The notes beneath the pieces are model-generated. The model made no database searches. It saw only the letters and a list, made by a program, of their open reading frames with translations, and was not told the origin of the DNA. 64,000 bases of DNA. It comes from Thraustochytrium sp. TN22. Lineage: Eukaryota > Sar > Bigyra > Thraustochytrida > Thraustochytriidae. Made by a program: the position numbers and the translations under genes. Positions 62,449-64,000 of the stretch are shown here, in pieces. Location: the NCBI GenBank assembly GCA_013306675.1, contig JABLUY010000057.1, forward strand, positions 62,001 to 126,000, given 5' to 3'. The stretch's first letter is position 1. Each line of letters starts with the position of its first letter.

Positions 62449-62973
62449 CTAGCGCGTCGGGTCGCGCGCAAAGGAAACCTGGCGCTCCACCTCCTCGCCG
62501 ACGCCGTCAATCTTGCGCGCCAAAGCGTCGAAGCCGACACCCTGCGCAGCCGCCGCCGGGCCCTCCGTCTCGCCGCGGATGCGAGCGATCGTGCGCAACA
62601 GCGAGGCCTGCTCCTCGGCCTGCTTGAGCTGCGCCTGCAGCCTGAGCGCCTCGCGGCGCAGCTCCACGGCGCGCGCCTCGCTGGCCTGCGCGCGCTTCTC
62701 CGCCGCGCCGCGCCGCTCGCGCTCCGCCGCCAGCGCCGCGCGCGCCTCCTCCACAGCCGCGCGCACCGCGCCGTTCTCCGCCTTCATGTCGCGCCAGAGC
62801 TCCCGGAACTTGCGGTCCAGCGCCGCCATGCGCTCGTTCGACGCCTCCACGCGCGCGTCCGCGTCCGCCAGCGCCCTCTCGTGCGCTGCGCGCGGCACCG
62901 CATCCTTTTGCGCCGCCGCCAGCCGCCGCTCCAGCTCGCGGGCCACTGCGGCCGCCGTCGCCTCCGCCTGCAT
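62449..62973 (-). CDS. Short coiled-coil protein
   Basis: 174 residues from ATG 62973 (MQAEATAAAVARELERR). It is one long charged helix with heptads (LERRLAAAQ, RMAALDRKFRELWRDMK, VRAAVEEARAALAAERERR, LRREALRLQAQLKQAEEQASLLRTI). It ends in a segment with FDALARKIDGVGEEVERQVSF. The true start may lie upstream. An ATG at 63119 opens MITIDISLE and reaches a weak GAG|GTCGGC donor that could splice in phase to the AG at 62968, giving MITIDISLE-AEATAAA. I could not decide between the two. It is convergent with the TPR gene (60 bases between stops). No family is recognised. Confidence 0.6.
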   Translation of the reverse strand: MQAEATAAAVARELERRLAAAQKDAVPRAAHERALADADARVEASNERMAALDRKFRELWRDMKAENGAVRAAVEEARAALAAERERRGAAEKRAQASEARAVELRREALRLQAQLKQAEEQASLLRTIARIRGETEGPAAAAQGVGFDALARKIDGVGEEVERQVSFARDPTR

Positions 62974-63694
62974 ATCCCGGCGGGCGCTCGCGACGAGCCT
63001 CAATCCCGGCCTGCCGCCGCACGCGCGCGCATGCGCGTGCTCCCTTCCAACGCACTGCAGCGCTCCCTCGCGCGGTGCGTGCCGTCGCCGACCTCGAGGC
63101 TGATGTCGATGGTGATCATGACATAAATCCGAGCCTCGCGGTCTCGTCTCGCACACCGTTCCTGCTTGCCCCACAACGGCCCGCGCCTGGGGTCCTCGGT
63201 GTCCTCTCACTATCAGCTCGCGGTCCTCGGAATCGCGGAACGCTCCAGAACGCGACTTTGCAGTGCGAGTGCGCTGCAGTGCACACCGTGGCACAAGTGG
63301 AACTCGTAAGTTTCGCTAAGTTGGCCTAAGTTGCCTAAGTTGCAGTAAGTACCCTAAAAGGCCTAGGAAAGTGAAATGTACCGCAGCTTGGCGCAGCTTC
63401 AAGTTGGCTTGCCATGTTGGTCCTACAGCCCGGTACAGCGGGTGCCAAACTCAAACCTGAGTCGGCCACCGAAAGCGCGCAAACCTGCGCTGCAGCGGAG
63501 CACCGGCCGCCGGGGCGGACTCGCTCGCAGCAAACGCGGCGCGGCCGCAAAGCCATAACGCAACGCAGCGAGCGCGGCGAGCGGCGAGTGCGGCGAGCGC
63601 GGCGAGCGCAGAGCCGCCGTGGATACTGGCGCCCGGCCACGGCGTGTCCGGAGCGAGCGAGCGAGCGAGGGCCGGCGCGGCGCGCCGTATCAGG
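62974..63694. other. Divergent spacer between the coiled-coil and VOC genes
   Basis: It holds both upstream regions. TAAGTT/GGCCTAAG-type short repeats occur at about 63308-63362. A GCGAGCGCGGCGAGCG run lies at 63567-63608. Apart from the possible upstream exon of the minus-strand gene (63119-63093), no coding is supported. Confidence 0.45.
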
Positions 63695-64000
63695 ATGGGA
63701 CCCGGCCAGGGACTCAAGTATGAGGACGTCAAGGCCATGTCGGTGGAAGATCTGCGCGAGAACTTCGGGCGCCACCGCGAGGACGGCGTGCAGGTGAATG
63801 GCGTAAACGTGAGTTGGGCGCGACGTGAGTGGGGCGCAGGTCCCGGCGGGCTCGCACTTGACTGACAGGAGGGCGCCGCGCAGCACGTCGCGTGGGTGTC
63901 TTCGGACATGGCCCGGACCATCTGGTTCTGGTCCGAGGGCCTCGGTCTGCGCCTCACCAAGACCATTCAGCTGCCGGACGGCGGCCAGCACTTCTTCCTC
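63695..64000 (+). CDS. VOC/glyoxalase-family gene, first two exons (3' incomplete)
   Basis: Exon 1 (63695-63808) encodes MGPGQGLKYEDVKAMSVEDL through VNGVN and ends at a GTGAGT donor. The intron is 63809-63868 (60 nt, CTTGACTGACAG at its end). Exon 2 (63869 onward, phase 0) reads QHVAWVSSDMARTIWFWSEG, then LGLRLTKTIQLPDGGQHFFL to the window edge. This is the first beta-alpha-beta-beta unit of the vicinal oxygen chelate fold (glyoxalase/bleomycin-resistance/dioxygenase superfamily). The His in QHVAW is the usual first metal ligand. The enzyme class cannot be told from one half-module. Confidence 0.75.

Overview
The window is nuclear DNA from a GC-rich, intron-poor eukaryote. Coding regions are long with a strong G/C bias at third positions. 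The few introns are short (60-125 nt, GT-AG), and secreted proteins carry long Thr/Pro linkers. Spacers are full of CTGG, GCTA, GGCGA and ATGCN microsatellites. This gene style, plus a P3A plasma-membrane H+-ATPase and many cysteine-rich extracellular proteins, suggests a marine protist. A stramenopile such as a thraustochytrid or pelagophyte is my guess; nothing here fixes the taxon.

Layout. 1-255 (-): first exons of an unknown gene leaving the window. 256-6343: gene-poor and repeat-rich. 6344-9628 (+): P-type H+-ATPase. 10365-12251 (+): secreted HHIP-like glucose/sorbosone dehydrogenase with a GPI-like C-terminus. From 13107 to 56003 runs an array of seven same-strand genes for secreted G8-domain, beta-helix proteins of the CEMIP/TMEM2/PKHD1L1 type. 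Lodged between them are a broken piggyBac-like element that also carries a YqaJ-type nuclease region (17036-18902, -), an orphan coiled-coil gene (19216-19917, -) and a nuclear-type coiled-coil gene (27349-29550, +). After the array come a sulfotransferase-like gene (56228-57178, -), a secreted WG-repeat/RCC1-like protein with a PAN-like insert (58623-60215, +), a TPR protein (60835-62388, +), a short coiled-coil gene (62449-62973, -) and the first two exons of a VOC/glyoxalase-family gene running off the right edge.

The G8 array is the main feature. Each gene has its own signal peptide, a nearly invariant ectodomain of about 1,030 residues, and an exchangeable C-terminal part. That part is a transmembrane anchor (copy 1), one kind of PAN/Apple repeats (copies 2 and 6), or a different PAN pair (copies 3, 4, 5 and 7). 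By core sequence there are three groups: A (1, 3), B (4, 5) and C (2, 6, 7). Only group C has an intron. Tail type does not follow core type, similarity stops abruptly at the signal peptide and at the core end, and copy 7 is a patchwork of copy 2-like and copy 6-like segments. This points to recent tandem duplication, repeated gene conversion and tail swapping in a family of cell-surface or matrix glycan-binding, possibly glycan-cleaving, proteins. The sulfotransferase and the secreted PAN-containing propeller next door would fit an extracellular-matrix neighbourhood, but that link is inference.
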